Below, piece after piece: positions 35,653 to 44,663 of a stretch of 64,000 nt of DNA. This stretch comes from Paenibacillus glycanilyticus (GTDB lineage: Bacteria; Bacillota; Bacilli; Paenibacillales; Paenibacillaceae). Below the pieces are notes generated by a model. It was not told where the DNA came from, searched no databases, and saw only the letters and a program-made list of their open reading frames with translations. The stretch covers positions 1 to 64,000 of the forward strand of contig NZ_BSSQ01000035.1 in NCBI RefSeq assembly GCF_030161375.1. The letters are read 5' to 3'. Positions within the stretch are counted from its first letter, which is position 1. Every line of letters starts with the position of its first letter. A program made the translations under genes and the position numbers.

Positions 35653-37533
35653 TTACGGCCTGAATAACATTAAGGCTTTAAAAATCATCATCGCGGATTC
35701 TGCCCGGGTTGCGGATTGCCGCGGATTTACGGCTCCGTTGCCATCGCCTTGCATAATGCCGGCTTGCAGCAATTGAGTTAAGCTTGCCGTTGCGAAAGCC
35801 GACGCTTCAGCCAAATCCTTGGCGTTAGCTGCCTTGGTGCTCGGCAGTTGCAATTGCGCGGCTTGCGCGGCTTTAGCCAGCATGACCGCAAGCTCCTCGC
35901 GCGTAATTGACTTCTTCGGTTCAAATGCGGACGCGCTTGTGCCCTTCACAATACCAAGCTTATAGGCGGTTTGAATCGCATCGCTTGACCAGCTGTCTGC
36001 CGCTACATCCGTAAACGGAGAAGGAGCATGACCGGAAGTATCCGCAGTCAATTCGAAGGCTCTAACAATCAGTGCCGCGAATTCTTCCCTCGTTACCTCG
36101 CCCTGCGGGTCGAAGCGACTTGCGGTTTTCCCCTTAATAATTCCTCTGTCCGCCAGCTGCTCGACCGCGTTTTTCGACCAATGGCTTTGCAGATCGGAGA
36201 ACGAGGAAGAATTTGTCTTTACGATAAACGATCCGGTTTGAACGGTTCTAAACATTATCCGGCCGTGATCGGCATCGTACCAACTATTCACGACCGGCGT
36301 TTCGCTTCCGTCTTCTTGAACCTGGACCACAATGACCCGGTCTGCCTTCTGATCAGGCGCCAATACATAAGGGAAGCTAAGCTGGACCGGACCGGGGAAC
36401 CGCACGGCGGCTGCCTGATCAATCTGCAGAGTTGCCTGAATGCCCGTTCCGGCGGACCCTGAAAGCTTACTTATCGTAATAGCAGCCGTTTGCGCGTTCG
36501 CGGGCAGCCAGAATGCGTCCGGATTCCCGGCTAGACTACCGATTGAGGTCTCGATAAGCATGGATAATTCTGCCTGCTTCAAACTCATGGCAACATCGGC
36601 AGGCAAATCGACTTGAACACTCTTTGCATTGGCCGTCTGCGGCAGTTGAATGCGGAATACGCTTGGCAGCGGATCATTAACGCCTGCCGCAGCCTCCAAC
36701 GCCTTAATCTGCTTCAATAATTCCGCATAGGCAGCAGCCGCATCACGAACCGCTTGCGCGTTTACAACGGCATGTACCGGCGAAGAGCTGCTTCCGCCTC
36801 CGCTCACGTTGCCTGCTGGCACCGCATATACGGACAGAGCCGGTAGATGGGCGGCAATATAAGCTTTAATCCGCTCCTTCTTCTGTTCCGCGTTTAGCGT
36901 CGCGTCCTTCAGAATAGCTTCAATTGCTGCCTTGAAGCCCGCCGCGGAATCCGTTGCCGTAGTCGTCGAACCGCTTCCGCCATGGCCGGTCGAGGAAGAG
37001 TTGCCGCTTAAGGAGAGAGACAGCGTCCCACCCGCTAACGGTGAAGGCTGGTCGTGCAGCAGTTCCATTAGCTTGGTTTTTTCGACCGTAATCGCCGTTT
37101 CGTCCGCGCGAAGCGCTCTGAACTGCAAATCGAGTACGGGAGTATTGGCCGAGACGGCCATGCCTTGCTTGACTTGGCTCATTATGCAGTTGATTACGCC
37201 GTCTACTGCCGTGACATACTGGAAACCAACCGAAGCGCCGGCGGTGTCCAGCAAATCATAAGCATCCGTATTCACTTGGCTCTGCGAGGCAAATGCGAAA
37301 TATCTCGGCTTCGCGGATACGAATTGCAGCGCCGTCTCATCATAGGAGATTTGCAGCTGCACGCCGTATAGATTGCTGACTCCGCTTCCGTTAATCGTTA
37401 CATTCACCAGCTCGCCCGAAGCCGACGGTGCCGCCTTAACGGATGGCGGCGCAGAAGCATGCGCAAGGGCTCCGGGAGCCGAAGCCGCTCCAAACGCAAT
37501 AACGACGGCGAGGAGCATTCGTAATATTTTCAC
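35653..37533 (-). CDS. S-layer-anchored protein with a cohesin-like domain
   Basis: 626 residues. Signal peptide (cleavage near LAHA-SA), then a cohesin-like beta-sandwich (about 32-176: SNLYGVQLQISYDETALQFV, VINCIMSQVKQGMAV, TPVLDLQFRAL). A Ser/Gly/Thr linker, a helical segment (198-285) and a beta-rich region (290-440) follow, then three SLH domains (about 444-487, 505-555, 570-620) with TREE/TREE/TRAE motifs. The SLH set should bind pyruvylated secondary wall polymer, and the cohesin faces outward. It starts with GTG after AGGAGG and lies 33 bp after the dockerin-bearing GH74 gene in the same operon. A one-cohesin scaffold for that enzyme is the obvious hypothesis; the cohesin could instead be a plain carbohydrate- or protein-binding sandwich. 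Confidence 0.85.
   Translation of the reverse strand: MKILRMLLAVVIAFGAASAPGALAHASAPPSVKAAPSASGELVNVTINGSGVSNLYGVQLQISYDETALQFVSAKPRYFAFASQSQVNTDAYDLLDTAGASVGFQYVTAVDGVINCIMSQVKQGMAVSANTPVLDLQFRALRADETAITVEKTKLMELLHDQPSPLAGGTLSLSLSGNSSSTGHGGSGSTTTATDSAAGFKAAIEAILKDATLNAEQKKERIKAYIAAHLPALSVYAVPAGNVSGGGSSSSPVHAVVNAQAVRDAAAAYAELLKQIKALEAAAGVNDPLPSVFRIQLPQTANAKSVQVDLPADVAMSLKQAELSMLIETSIGSLAGNPDAFWLPANAQTAAITISKLSGSAGTGIQATLQIDQAAAVRFPGPVQLSFPYVLAPDQKADRVIVVQVQEDGSETPVVNSWYDADHGRIMFRTVQTGSFIVKTNSSSFSDLQSHWSKNAVEQLADRGIIKGKTASRFDPQGEVTREEFAALIVRAFELTADTSGHAPSPFTDVAADSWSSDAIQTAYKLGIVKGTSASAFEPKKSITREELAVMLAKAAQAAQLQLPSTKAANAKDLAEASAFATASLTQLLQAGIMQGDGNGAVNPRQSATRAESAMMIFKALMLFRP
37006..37440 (-). 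other. Cohesin-like domain coding segment
   Basis: Encodes residues 32-176 of the SLH protein. The strand order and the conserved pattern Gly-x-Gln-x-x-Ile-x-Tyr-Asp-x-x-x-Leu, a buried VKQGMAV turn and a VLDLQFRA strand match the cohesin family. The identity is from pattern only. Confidence 0.65.
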
Positions 37534-37566
37534 GGTAGTAACCTCCTAGAAAGAACAGATGTTTGC

Positions 37567-40500
37567 TTATGGAATAAGAGACAAATATTCATTGGAAATG
37601 ATAGTCGGATCCGCGAACTCCGGCCCGGTCCATGCAACTTCGTAATGGTCTCCGCCGCCGTCCTGCTTCATTAAACCTTCCACATAATAGGAATGACCGG
37701 CTTCGAGATAGATTTCTCCCGTAATTTGATCGCCCGGGTATTTCTGCCACTCATATGGGTTAGCCCAATAATTAAGGAAGGCGATCTTCGACTTGTTGGC
37801 AGGGTCGCTATCCGTGCTGAGCCATAATTGCCCATGATCGTCGCTAGCCATATAAAACTTGTAATTGCCGGTTACGGCAGGCTTCAAATAGCCGCTTATC
37901 CGAATGCCGTAGTCATCGCCCTGTCCTCGCGGCGCATCGAAGTTCTCGATCACGTCGGTCCGGGTCGGAGCGGTGTCAAGCGGAATCTGGTCAATGGATT
38001 CCCCGTCGATATTCGTCCATACCTCCATCTTAAGGCCAGCATTCTCCTGCTGCTCCGAACGAGGCGTGCGAACATGAATATCGTCGACCTCAAATGCGCT
38101 ATATTCATGAGACACCCCGATGTAGCCGCGCGTGAAAGTTGTATCTTCTGCTGTCAGAATGGACGTGGCGCCGCCGGCATCTACCGTGTCGACCTGGAGA
38201 TTCCCGGCTCCGTCGGACGTGATTTTGTAGGTCAACGTTGCCCACTCGTCTTTCGGTTGATCGGCTTCTGCCAATACCGTGGTTTGGCCATTCTGAAGCT
38301 TCAGCAGCTTAGCCGTGTCTTTCGTAATCTGGAAGGCATACCCATTGCCCGCGTCTTCCATATAGAACAGCATCCGGCCCAAATTAGCCGACCCTCCTCC
38401 GCCGAGCATTAGGGAAGCCGAGTACGTCATGGCCCCGTCGGCAATCGCCCCTTTGTAGAGTGCGGTTGTCCCTCCGCCGAAGTTGTTCACCTTCAACTTG
38501 CCGTCTGCCACGTTCATGGCTCCAAGATCCCAGTTGTCAACCGTCTCGTCAAAGGATTGATTATAGGTGACAATCGTATCGACAGTCGCTTCGTTCTCCG
38601 TTACCGGACCAACGCTGACATTGTCGAACGAGGAGAAGCTCCATGTTGCTCCAACTCCGACATATCCGCCAAGGAAATCGGAATCCGCCACATTATTAAA
38701 TAGAAGTTTTGCAACGCCGTCCTTCTTGGCAATAACCGTATACTGGTCTCCCGCGTTACGTTTGACGGTATATTCTACCGGGGTCCACTCGGGATTGGAA
38801 TAAGCCGTGCCGCCAAGCTTCGTAATCGCCCCGTCCTTCACTTTCATGAACAGGGTTTCGGTAGGCGTAAGATCCAGCATGTAGTAGTTGTTCTCATCCT
38901 GCCGGTTAAATACGATTTGAGCCCGATTCAGATCCCCGCCTCCGCCGCGCGTAACCGTTACGCGGTAATCGTAGGTTTCAGGCAATAGGCCTCCCGAATA
39001 GTAAGCACGTTCATAACCTTGCTGACTGCTCTTGAGCTGACCTCCGTCCAAGGACATGGACGATGCCAAGTTCCATTCGTCGGCCGCATTGTCATCAAAA
39101 TTCTGCGAATACTGCGTGATATAAGGAGAAATCTCCGTCACTTCGCCTTCCTTGTACAGCCTTGCCGTACGTTCCTCCGATCTTGCCGATTCCATCGCGG
39201 GATCTGCGGTTGATACGGTTGTAACCGCATACGCATAATCCACGCCTGCTTCCGCTTGATCGTCTTCATAGCGATTATCGTCTAGCCCGGATGCAAGGAG
39301 CGTCCAGTCCGAATCGCCTTCGGCCTTGCGATAGACTTTGTAATGTCCGGCTTTCTTCTCCCAGTACAGACGAATCCGGTCATTCTCGCCCGTTGCCGTC
39401 AAATAGGCAGGAGCCGCGCTCGATGGCTTCGCTTCAGCGATGACTGTCGCAGTCTGCTCCGAGTCTCCATTATGCTCCACAACCCGATAAGCATAAGCTG
39501 TACCGTTCGTTAAGCCTGCATCTACGTAGGAGGTCTCCGTCAGCTCCCCGGCAATCACCGCAAATTCGCCGCCAGGAGTATCTTGTCTCTCGATAGAATA
39601 GGTAGACAACGGTTTATCCTGAGACTGGGCTACTCTTCTCGATACAATAGACAGGTCTTTGCCGTCAATCAACCGGTCTCCATTCACGTCGTATTCATCT
39701 TTAACGCGCGAATCGTTGTTATTGCCAACATTCTTGGCTACGTTCATTAGATCATCCAAAGTTGTTGAGCCGTTGCCGTACCAGTCAAGCGCAACCTCTC
39801 CCATACCCGCATAGGCGAGAAGCGCAGGACCGGTCGTCTCGTCCGGACTTCCCGGAGGCGCAATCTTCCAGAAGCCGTAGCATTGCCCGGCGACAAAAGC
39901 ATACCTTGTCTTCGGATTAACGCGAATCCAGCTCGTTTCGCGCGCCCCGACCGGTCCGGAGTCAATGACGCTGTTGCGGTCATTCCGATTGATAACCTCC
40001 CAGGTCTGGCCGGCATCCGTCGAACGAAGAACCGCTGCATCCGACATGTAAGTATTGGCCGGTCCACCCGTGTAGACGATAGCAGGATCAACCGGATCAA
40101 CGGCTACGGTCGAGAACCTCTGCATGCCGTATTGATCGGCGGGAACCGAAGGTTTCAGGTCTGTTATCATCGTTGTTGTGGCAAGATCGTAAGAGAATAA
40201 TCCGTCCCATGTCGCGGCGTAAATCCTATTCCGATCCTGATCGTAAGCAACGTCTCTTACGTCCTGCGGGAATGTTGCCACCGTATTCCAGGACAAGCCA
40301 TGATCGCGCGATACGACAACCTTATGTCCTCTGGCGCCGTAAAGCTCATGATCGCCTTCAGGATTGGATGTCAGAACTCCGTTTGCTCCTATCATTCGCT
40401 TCCACGTTCGGCCTTGGTCGCTGCTTCGGTACTCGTGAACGAACAAAATCTGGTCATTCGTCGGATCCGCGTAAGCGGTTTCCAAACCTTGCAGATGAAT

Positions 40501-41997
40501 CTGCTGACCGCTTGCGTCTTTCCCCAGATCGACTTGGTTAAAGGATTTGCCGCCATCGCGGCTTACCGCAATATCTTTCGTGCCGTCCCAATATTTGCGG
40601 GCAACAATCAGCACGTCTTCCGTTACCGCATAGGCACCGTAGCCCCAGCCGCCCCATTCCCAATCGCTGAAGTTGACATACTTCCAGCTCGTTCCGCCAT
40701 TTATGGTTAATCCCCCGTTATAATCCTGCGAAGCAACGAAGAGCAAGTCGGGATTATTCAGGTTGAAATTGAAGGAACCGCCGATCATCACGCCTCCGTA
40801 GCCGTTGTTAGCCCAAGCAAAATGCGCCCCGCCATCCGTTGTTGTAGTCATCCAGTCTCCGCCGAAAGCCCATGCCTTCTTCTCATCGGTCGGATGCCAG
40901 GCGTAAATTTGCTGGCGCGCGTTAAACGGACCAAAGTGATACGTATTGTCCTTAATGGATTCTGTCCAAGTCATGCCGCCGTCTGTCGTGTAATACGTCT
41001 TGGTTGAGAACCACGGATCGCCATCCGTGAAGCCATCCTGCTTGTCCATAACGTTGTTGCAGATCATCATTCGGTCGGGATTAACCGGATTCACCTGCAA
41101 ATACATCGGATTCCATGTCGGAAAAGAAGCCGATTGCACCTTGCTAAAAGACTCGCCGCTGTCCGTGGACACATACAAGCCGTCGTTTTTATTGATATAA
41201 ACATTGTTCTCGCGCGAAGCGACCACGCTCATGCTCTTAATGTCGCCTGGCTCTTTCAGGGCGAAGGTCGTTCCGCCATCCGTGCTCTTGTAGAAGCCGT
41301 CGCTACGTGCAGAATAGACGTAGCCTTTGGTCGGATGAACCGCGATCTGGCCACCCGCATACGCGCTGGTGCCAGGCAGCTCCGCCCAGGTATGTCCGCC
41401 GTCCGTCGATTTATAGATCGCCGGATGGATCTCCGGGTTCTGATAAGGATTGACTTCCCATGCCGCCCGGCTCCAATACACAACCGCGCTGCCGTGAACG
41501 GACTCCTCATAACTCGCAGGGTCGAACGCGAGCTGTGTCCGGTAGTCCCGGTAAGCTACGATTCTCGCACCGAATACCTGGTTCCAGCTTTCCGCTTTAT
41601 TATCGGACAGATAGAGCCCGTTGGCATCATTGGCCATCGAGTTTCCGCCCACCATCAGCACTCTGCTTGCATTATTCGGATCAATCGCAACGGTGCTGCC
41701 GCCGCGTGATTTCAAGCCGATATTCGCCGCTTCCCAATGTTCTCCTCCGTCCAAGCTGCGGTAGACGCCTCCAACATCCGTTGTAAATACGAGGAATTGC
41801 CCATCCGTTGAATCTACTGCCAACCCTTGCAGCCACTGTGTACCGTCTCCGCCGCTGTTCCCTGCATTTAACGAGGACTCGGATACCAGAGGGACATGGA
41901 CCCATGATTCCGCGGATGCCGGCCATGCCATCGTGAATAAGAGGATAAGCGCAAGCAAGCCGCTCGCGAATCTCTTCCTTCCCGCTTTCAATTTCAT
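37567..41997 (-). CDS. Secreted GH74-like beta-propeller glycanase with dockerin, FN3 and PA14 modules
   Basis: 1476 residues. Signal peptide (cleavage near ASA-ES), then a propeller region to about 720 with many STDGGxTW blades and TTDVGGVYR (Asp74), the GH74 catalytic-base motif. A dockerin-like pair of calcium loops (738-749, 770-781) interrupts a fibronectin-III-like domain. A second FN3 (about 850-940), two concanavalin-like segments (about 965-1120, 1140-1300) and a C-terminal PA14 domain (about 1320-1476) follow. The start is ATG 41997 after GGAAGGAG; an upstream in-frame extension lies in the previous terminator. It is co-transcribed with the cohesin-SLH gene. Paralogous to the enzyme at 26428. 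Xyloglucan is the likely but unproven substrate. Confidence 0.8.
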   Translation of the reverse strand: MKLKAGRKRFASGLLALILLFTMAWPASAESWVHVPLVSESSLNAGNSGGDGTQWLQGLAVDSTDGQFLVFTTDVGGVYRSLDGGEHWEAANIGLKSRGGSTVAIDPNNASRVLMVGGNSMANDANGLYLSDNKAESWNQVFGARIVAYRDYRTQLAFDPASYEESVHGSAVVYWSRAAWEVNPYQNPEIHPAIYKSTDGGHTWAELPGTSAYAGGQIAVHPTKGYVYSARSDGFYKSTDGGTTFALKEPGDIKSMSVVASRENNVYINKNDGLYVSTDSGESFSKVQSASFPTWNPMYLQVNPVNPDRMMICNNVMDKQDGFTDGDPWFSTKTYYTTDGGMTWTESIKDNTYHFGPFNARQQIYAWHPTDEKKAWAFGGDWMTTTTDGGAHFAWANNGYGGVMIGGSFNFNLNNPDLLFVASQDYNGGLTINGGTSWKYVNFSDWEWGGWGYGAYAVTEDVLIVARKYWDGTKDIAVSRDGGKSFNQVDLGKDASGQQIHLQGLETAYADPTNDQILFVHEYRSSDQGRTWKRMIGANGVLTSNPEGDHELYGARGHKVVVSRDHGLSWNTVATFPQDVRDVAYDQDRNRIYAATWDGLFSYDLATTTMITDLKPSVPADQYGMQRFSTVAVDPVDPAIVYTGGPANTYMSDAAVLRSTDAGQTWEVINRNDRNSVIDSGPVGARETSWIRVNPKTRYAFVAGQCYGFWKIAPPGSPDETTGPALLAYAGMGEVALDWYGNGSTTLDDLMNVAKNVGNNNDSRVKDEYDVNGDRLIDGKDLSIVSRRVAQSQDKPLSTYSIERQDTPGGEFAVIAGELTETSYVDAGLTNGTAYAYRVVEHNGDSEQTATVIAEAKPSSAAPAYLTATGENDRIRLYWEKKAGHYKVYRKAEGDSDWTLLASGLDDNRYEDDQAEAGVDYAYAVTTVSTADPAMESARSEERTARLYKEGEVTEISPYITQYSQNFDDNAADEWNLASSMSLDGGQLKSSQQGYERAYYSGGLLPETYDYRVTVTRGGGGDLNRAQIVFNRQDENNYYMLDLTPTETLFMKVKDGAITKLGGTAYSNPEWTPVEYTVKRNAGDQYTVIAKKDGVAKLLFNNVADSDFLGGYVGVGATWSFSSFDNVSVGPVTENEATVDTIVTYNQSFDETVDNWDLGAMNVADGKLKVNNFGGGTTALYKGAIADGAMTYSASLMLGGGGSANLGRMLFYMEDAGNGYAFQITKDTAKLLKLQNGQTTVLAEADQPKDEWATLTYKITSDGAGNLQVDTVDAGGATSILTAEDTTFTRGYIGVSHEYSAFEVDDIHVRTPRSEQQENAGLKMEVWTNIDGESIDQIPLDTAPTRTDVIENFDAPRGQGDDYGIRISGYLKPAVTGNYKFYMASDDHGQLWLSTDSDPANKSKIAFLNYWANPYEWQKYPGDQITGEIYLEAGHSYYVEGLMKQDGGGDHYEVAWTGPEFADPTIISNEYLSLIP
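39625..39786 (-). other. Dockerin-like module coding segment
   Basis: Two EF-hand-like 12-residue loops: DWYGNGSTTLDD (position 3 is Tyr, degenerate) and DVNGDRLIDGKD, which has Asp/Asn at positions 1, 3, 5, 9 and 12 as in type I dockerins. Each is followed by a helix (LMNVAKN, LSIVSRRV). Confidence 0.75.
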
Positions 41998-42031
41998 ACC
42001 TAACGCTCCTTCCCTATTCTCCCTTATAAAG

Positions 42032-42073
42032 AGCAAGCCGCTCCCAACGACTATGCGTCTAGAACGGCTTGCT
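42032..42073 (-). terminator. Hairpin between binding-protein and dockerin-GH74 genes
   Basis: 9-bp arms AGCAAGCCG / CGGCTTGCT with a 24-base loop. The minus-strand U-run is weak. Only 35 bp separate it from the GH74 start, leaving little room for a promoter downstream, so readthrough from the transporter operon is likely. Confidence 0.6.
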
Positions 42074-42094
42074 TTTGCTGCTTCTTAAGAACGG

Positions 42095-43687
42095 TTATTG
42101 GTTCGCGGTTTGGCCTTTAGAAGCCAGGAACTCCGCCCATTGACGCTGAACTTCCTCGTTCACTTTATCCATGCCGGCCGCTTTCTCTTTCTTCTCTAAC
42201 TTAGGAAGATAGACATCCGGGTCAAGCAGGCCCCAATACATGGCGGCGAATTCCGACGTTGCCGCGGTCAGCGCGTTTAATTCCTTGCGGACCGGTTCTT
42301 CGTCGAAGAAGAAGCCAAGACTCTTAACCGGAATGGCCGACGAGTTGAACGCTTTGAATTGCTCCCACTTGTCATCGGCTTCGCCAGGCTGCAGGTAATT
42401 CAGGAATTGGTTGCCGTAAGCCCAGTTCATGCCTTTAAGCGAGTATTTGCCTTCAATCGGCTCAATGCGGTTGTCGCTGACTTTCGTGTAGTCAACGCCT
42501 TCTTCGCCAAAGTTGATCAGGTTGTTCAAATACTTGTCGTTCATGTACAGCTCCAGGAACATCATGGCCCGCTCCGGATTTTTGGACGTGCTGGAAATAG
42601 CCGTGGAAGAACCCAGCGCCGCATCGTTCGTAATATAAGGTTCGGTAACGATATTTTGCGCGTAGACGGCATCTTTCGGGAATGCCGGATTGCCTTTGGC
42701 AGCCGCGTTAAGCTCGGCATCCTTGCCCGGTTTAAGCTGCATCCAGCTTGCGAATACCTTGCCTGTGTTGATCAGGTCCACATCGCGTTTGGTCGCGGCG
42801 TCTTTGCGGATAAACCCTTTCTTGTAGAAGCCGTACCACAGCTTTCTCATTTCGAGCGCTTCCGGTTGGTCGTACAGCTTCACAAGCTCCATCGAATCAT
42901 TGTCCGTGCGGAGCGTCCAGTTGCCCGCGTTCAGCGTTTCGAAATAAGTGCGGCCTCTAAGCGGCTCCTGATTCTCGTCGATTGGCACCAGATCCGGTTC
43001 AACCTCTTTGATCTTGGCCAGAATCGGTTCGATATCCTGGAACGTCTTCACTTTCGTCATATCGATGCCGTACTTGTCCGCAATATCCTTGCGCCATACC
43101 CAGCCCCAAGCTTCCGCGATATCCTTGTTGCCCGGAACCGCGTAATACTTTCCTTTTACTTTCGTGCTGTCCCAGATCGCATCCGTGAACAGCGCTTTTG
43201 TCTGAGGCAAATATTTATCAAGCGCGTCAGGCGTAATTTCGTAGTAAGCGCCTTTTTGCGCGTTAGAACGGAACCATCTCCAGGACGGAGCAAAAATCAT
43301 ATCGAACTCTTCCCGGGTCGTCAGCATCGCGTTCACTTTCGTATCCCACGAGCCGACATCGATGTACTCCATGTCAATTGTCGTATTGAGCTTCTCTTGC
43401 GTATATTTGTTGATTGCCGTCAGGATACGGTCCTGGTCCGCCGGGATTTCGCCAAACGTCATCATGTACCACTTGAGCGTCACCGGCTTGGAAATATCGA
43501 TGCCGTCTACTTCCTGTTTCGCCGTATCCTCCTTGCCGTTGCCCGATGTGTTGCTTGGCGTTGCCGATGAAGCCGAGTTGTTCGGCTTGTCGTTGCCTCC
43601 CGAACAAGCCGCAAGCATGCTCGTAATTAGAACAAGTGCAAGCATAAAGAACAAGCTGCGTGTAGAGCGGGCTTTCTTGTTAACCAT
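42095..43687 (-). CDS. Extracellular solute-binding lipoprotein (LplA-like, large type)
   Basis: 530 residues. Signal peptide with lipobox MLAAC, Ser/Asn-rich linker, then a two-lobe binding fold; segments such as VTLKWYMMTFGEIPADQD, DMIFAPSWRWFRSNAQKGAYY and KGKYYAVPGNK are typical of Paenibacillus LplA-type oligosaccharide receptors. It follows the two permease genes in one operon (64 bp gap). ATG after GGGGGAT. Probably delivers the oligosaccharides released by the surface GH74 enzymes; specificity is not readable from sequence. Confidence 0.95.
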   Translation of the reverse strand: MVNKKARSTRSLFFMLALVLITSMLAACSGGNDKPNNSASSATPSNTSGNGKEDTAKQEVDGIDISKPVTLKWYMMTFGEIPADQDRILTAINKYTQEKLNTTIDMEYIDVGSWDTKVNAMLTTREEFDMIFAPSWRWFRSNAQKGAYYEITPDALDKYLPQTKALFTDAIWDSTKVKGKYYAVPGNKDIAEAWGWVWRKDIADKYGIDMTKVKTFQDIEPILAKIKEVEPDLVPIDENQEPLRGRTYFETLNAGNWTLRTDNDSMELVKLYDQPEALEMRKLWYGFYKKGFIRKDAATKRDVDLINTGKVFASWMQLKPGKDAELNAAAKGNPAFPKDAVYAQNIVTEPYITNDAALGSSTAISSTSKNPERAMMFLELYMNDKYLNNLINFGEEGVDYTKVSDNRIEPIEGKYSLKGMNWAYGNQFLNYLQPGEADDKWEQFKAFNSSAIPVKSLGFFFDEEPVRKELNALTAATSEFAAMYWGLLDPDVYLPKLEKKEKAAGMDKVNEEVQRQWAEFLASKGQTANQ

Positions 43688-43751
43688 GGTTATCCCCCTA
43701 TTGCGTAATTTATGTTCATCCGGTTATATCCCGGTTGACACCAACTTCGGT

Positions 43752-44645
43752 CTAGCCTTTAATTGCACCGATAGTCAGACCTTTGACGAAGTACTTTTGC
43801 AAGAACGGATAAATCAGTACAATTGGCCCCATCGTAATCATGGCCATCGCCATCCGAATGCCTTCGCTTGGCGCGTTGGCGAGCGAGGTCGCGATACCGG
43901 ATGCGTCCTGGCTGTACTCGCGTATAGCCTGTATGTTGGTCATGATGCGATAGATCATATATTGAAGATTCGACAGCTTCGGATCGTTGATCAGCATAAG
44001 CGGCAGCCAATAATCGTTCCAGAAGCCTACGGCGGTAAAGATGGCTATCGTCGCAATCGCGGGAAGCGACAGCGGCAATACAAGTTGGAAAAAGATGCGG
44101 TATTCGCCGGCGCCGTCGATCTTGGCCGACTCCAGCACCTCAATAGGGATGGTGCTCTTGTAGAACGTCCGCATGACGAAGACGAAAAATCCGTTGAATA
44201 TGCTTGGCAGAATCATGGCCCAGATCGAATCCTTGAGACCAAGCACTTGCGTACAGACGAGATACCAAGGCACCATTCCCCCGCCGAACAACATCGTGAA
44301 GTACAGGAAGAAGGTGAAGAAGTTGTTGTACTTCAAATCCCTGCGCGACAAGGGATAGGCGTACAACGCAACCATTAATAGCGTTAACAGCGTACCGACA
44401 ACCGTGTTAAATATCGTAATTTTGTAAGCGTTTAATATTCCGGACAAATTCGTTTCCATAAGAAACCTGTAAGGTTCAATGCTGAATTTGCCAGGAAAGA
44501 AGCTGTATCCTTGGTTGAGCAGCGACGTCTCATCCGTAAACGAGACGGACAGCACCAGAACAATCGGCAGTAAGCACAACAGAACCAGTACGATAAGAAA
44601 TACATTGACAATGACATTGGTCGTACGCGATATCGATGTTCCCAT
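43752..44645 (-). CDS. Sugar ABC transporter permease (LplC/MalG type)
   Basis: 297 residues, six membrane segments, EAA loop in ESAKIDGAGEYRIFFQLVLPL, C-terminus KGLTIGAIKG typical of LplC-like permeases. ATG with AAAGGGG upstream. 18 bp after the partner permease gene and followed by the binding-protein gene. Together they form the membrane part of the second importer. Confidence 0.95.
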   Translation of the reverse strand: MGTSISRTTNVIVNVFLIVLVLLCLLPIVLVLSVSFTDETSLLNQGYSFFPGKFSIEPYRFLMETNLSGILNAYKITIFNTVVGTLLTLLMVALYAYPLSRRDLKYNNFFTFFLYFTMLFGGGMVPWYLVCTQVLGLKDSIWAMILPSIFNGFFVFVMRTFYKSTIPIEVLESAKIDGAGEYRIFFQLVLPLSLPAIATIAIFTAVGFWNDYWLPLMLINDPKLSNLQYMIYRIMTNIQAIREYSQDASGIATSLANAPSEGIRMAMAMITMGPIVLIYPFLQKYFVKGLTIGAIKG

Positions 44646-44663
44646 TTTCCGTGGCGCCCCTTT

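Noticed and set aside
42359..43570. 403-codon plus-strand frame opposite the second solute-binding lipoprotein gene.
   Set aside because: Antisense shadow; the minus strand encodes an unmistakable lipoprotein receptor.
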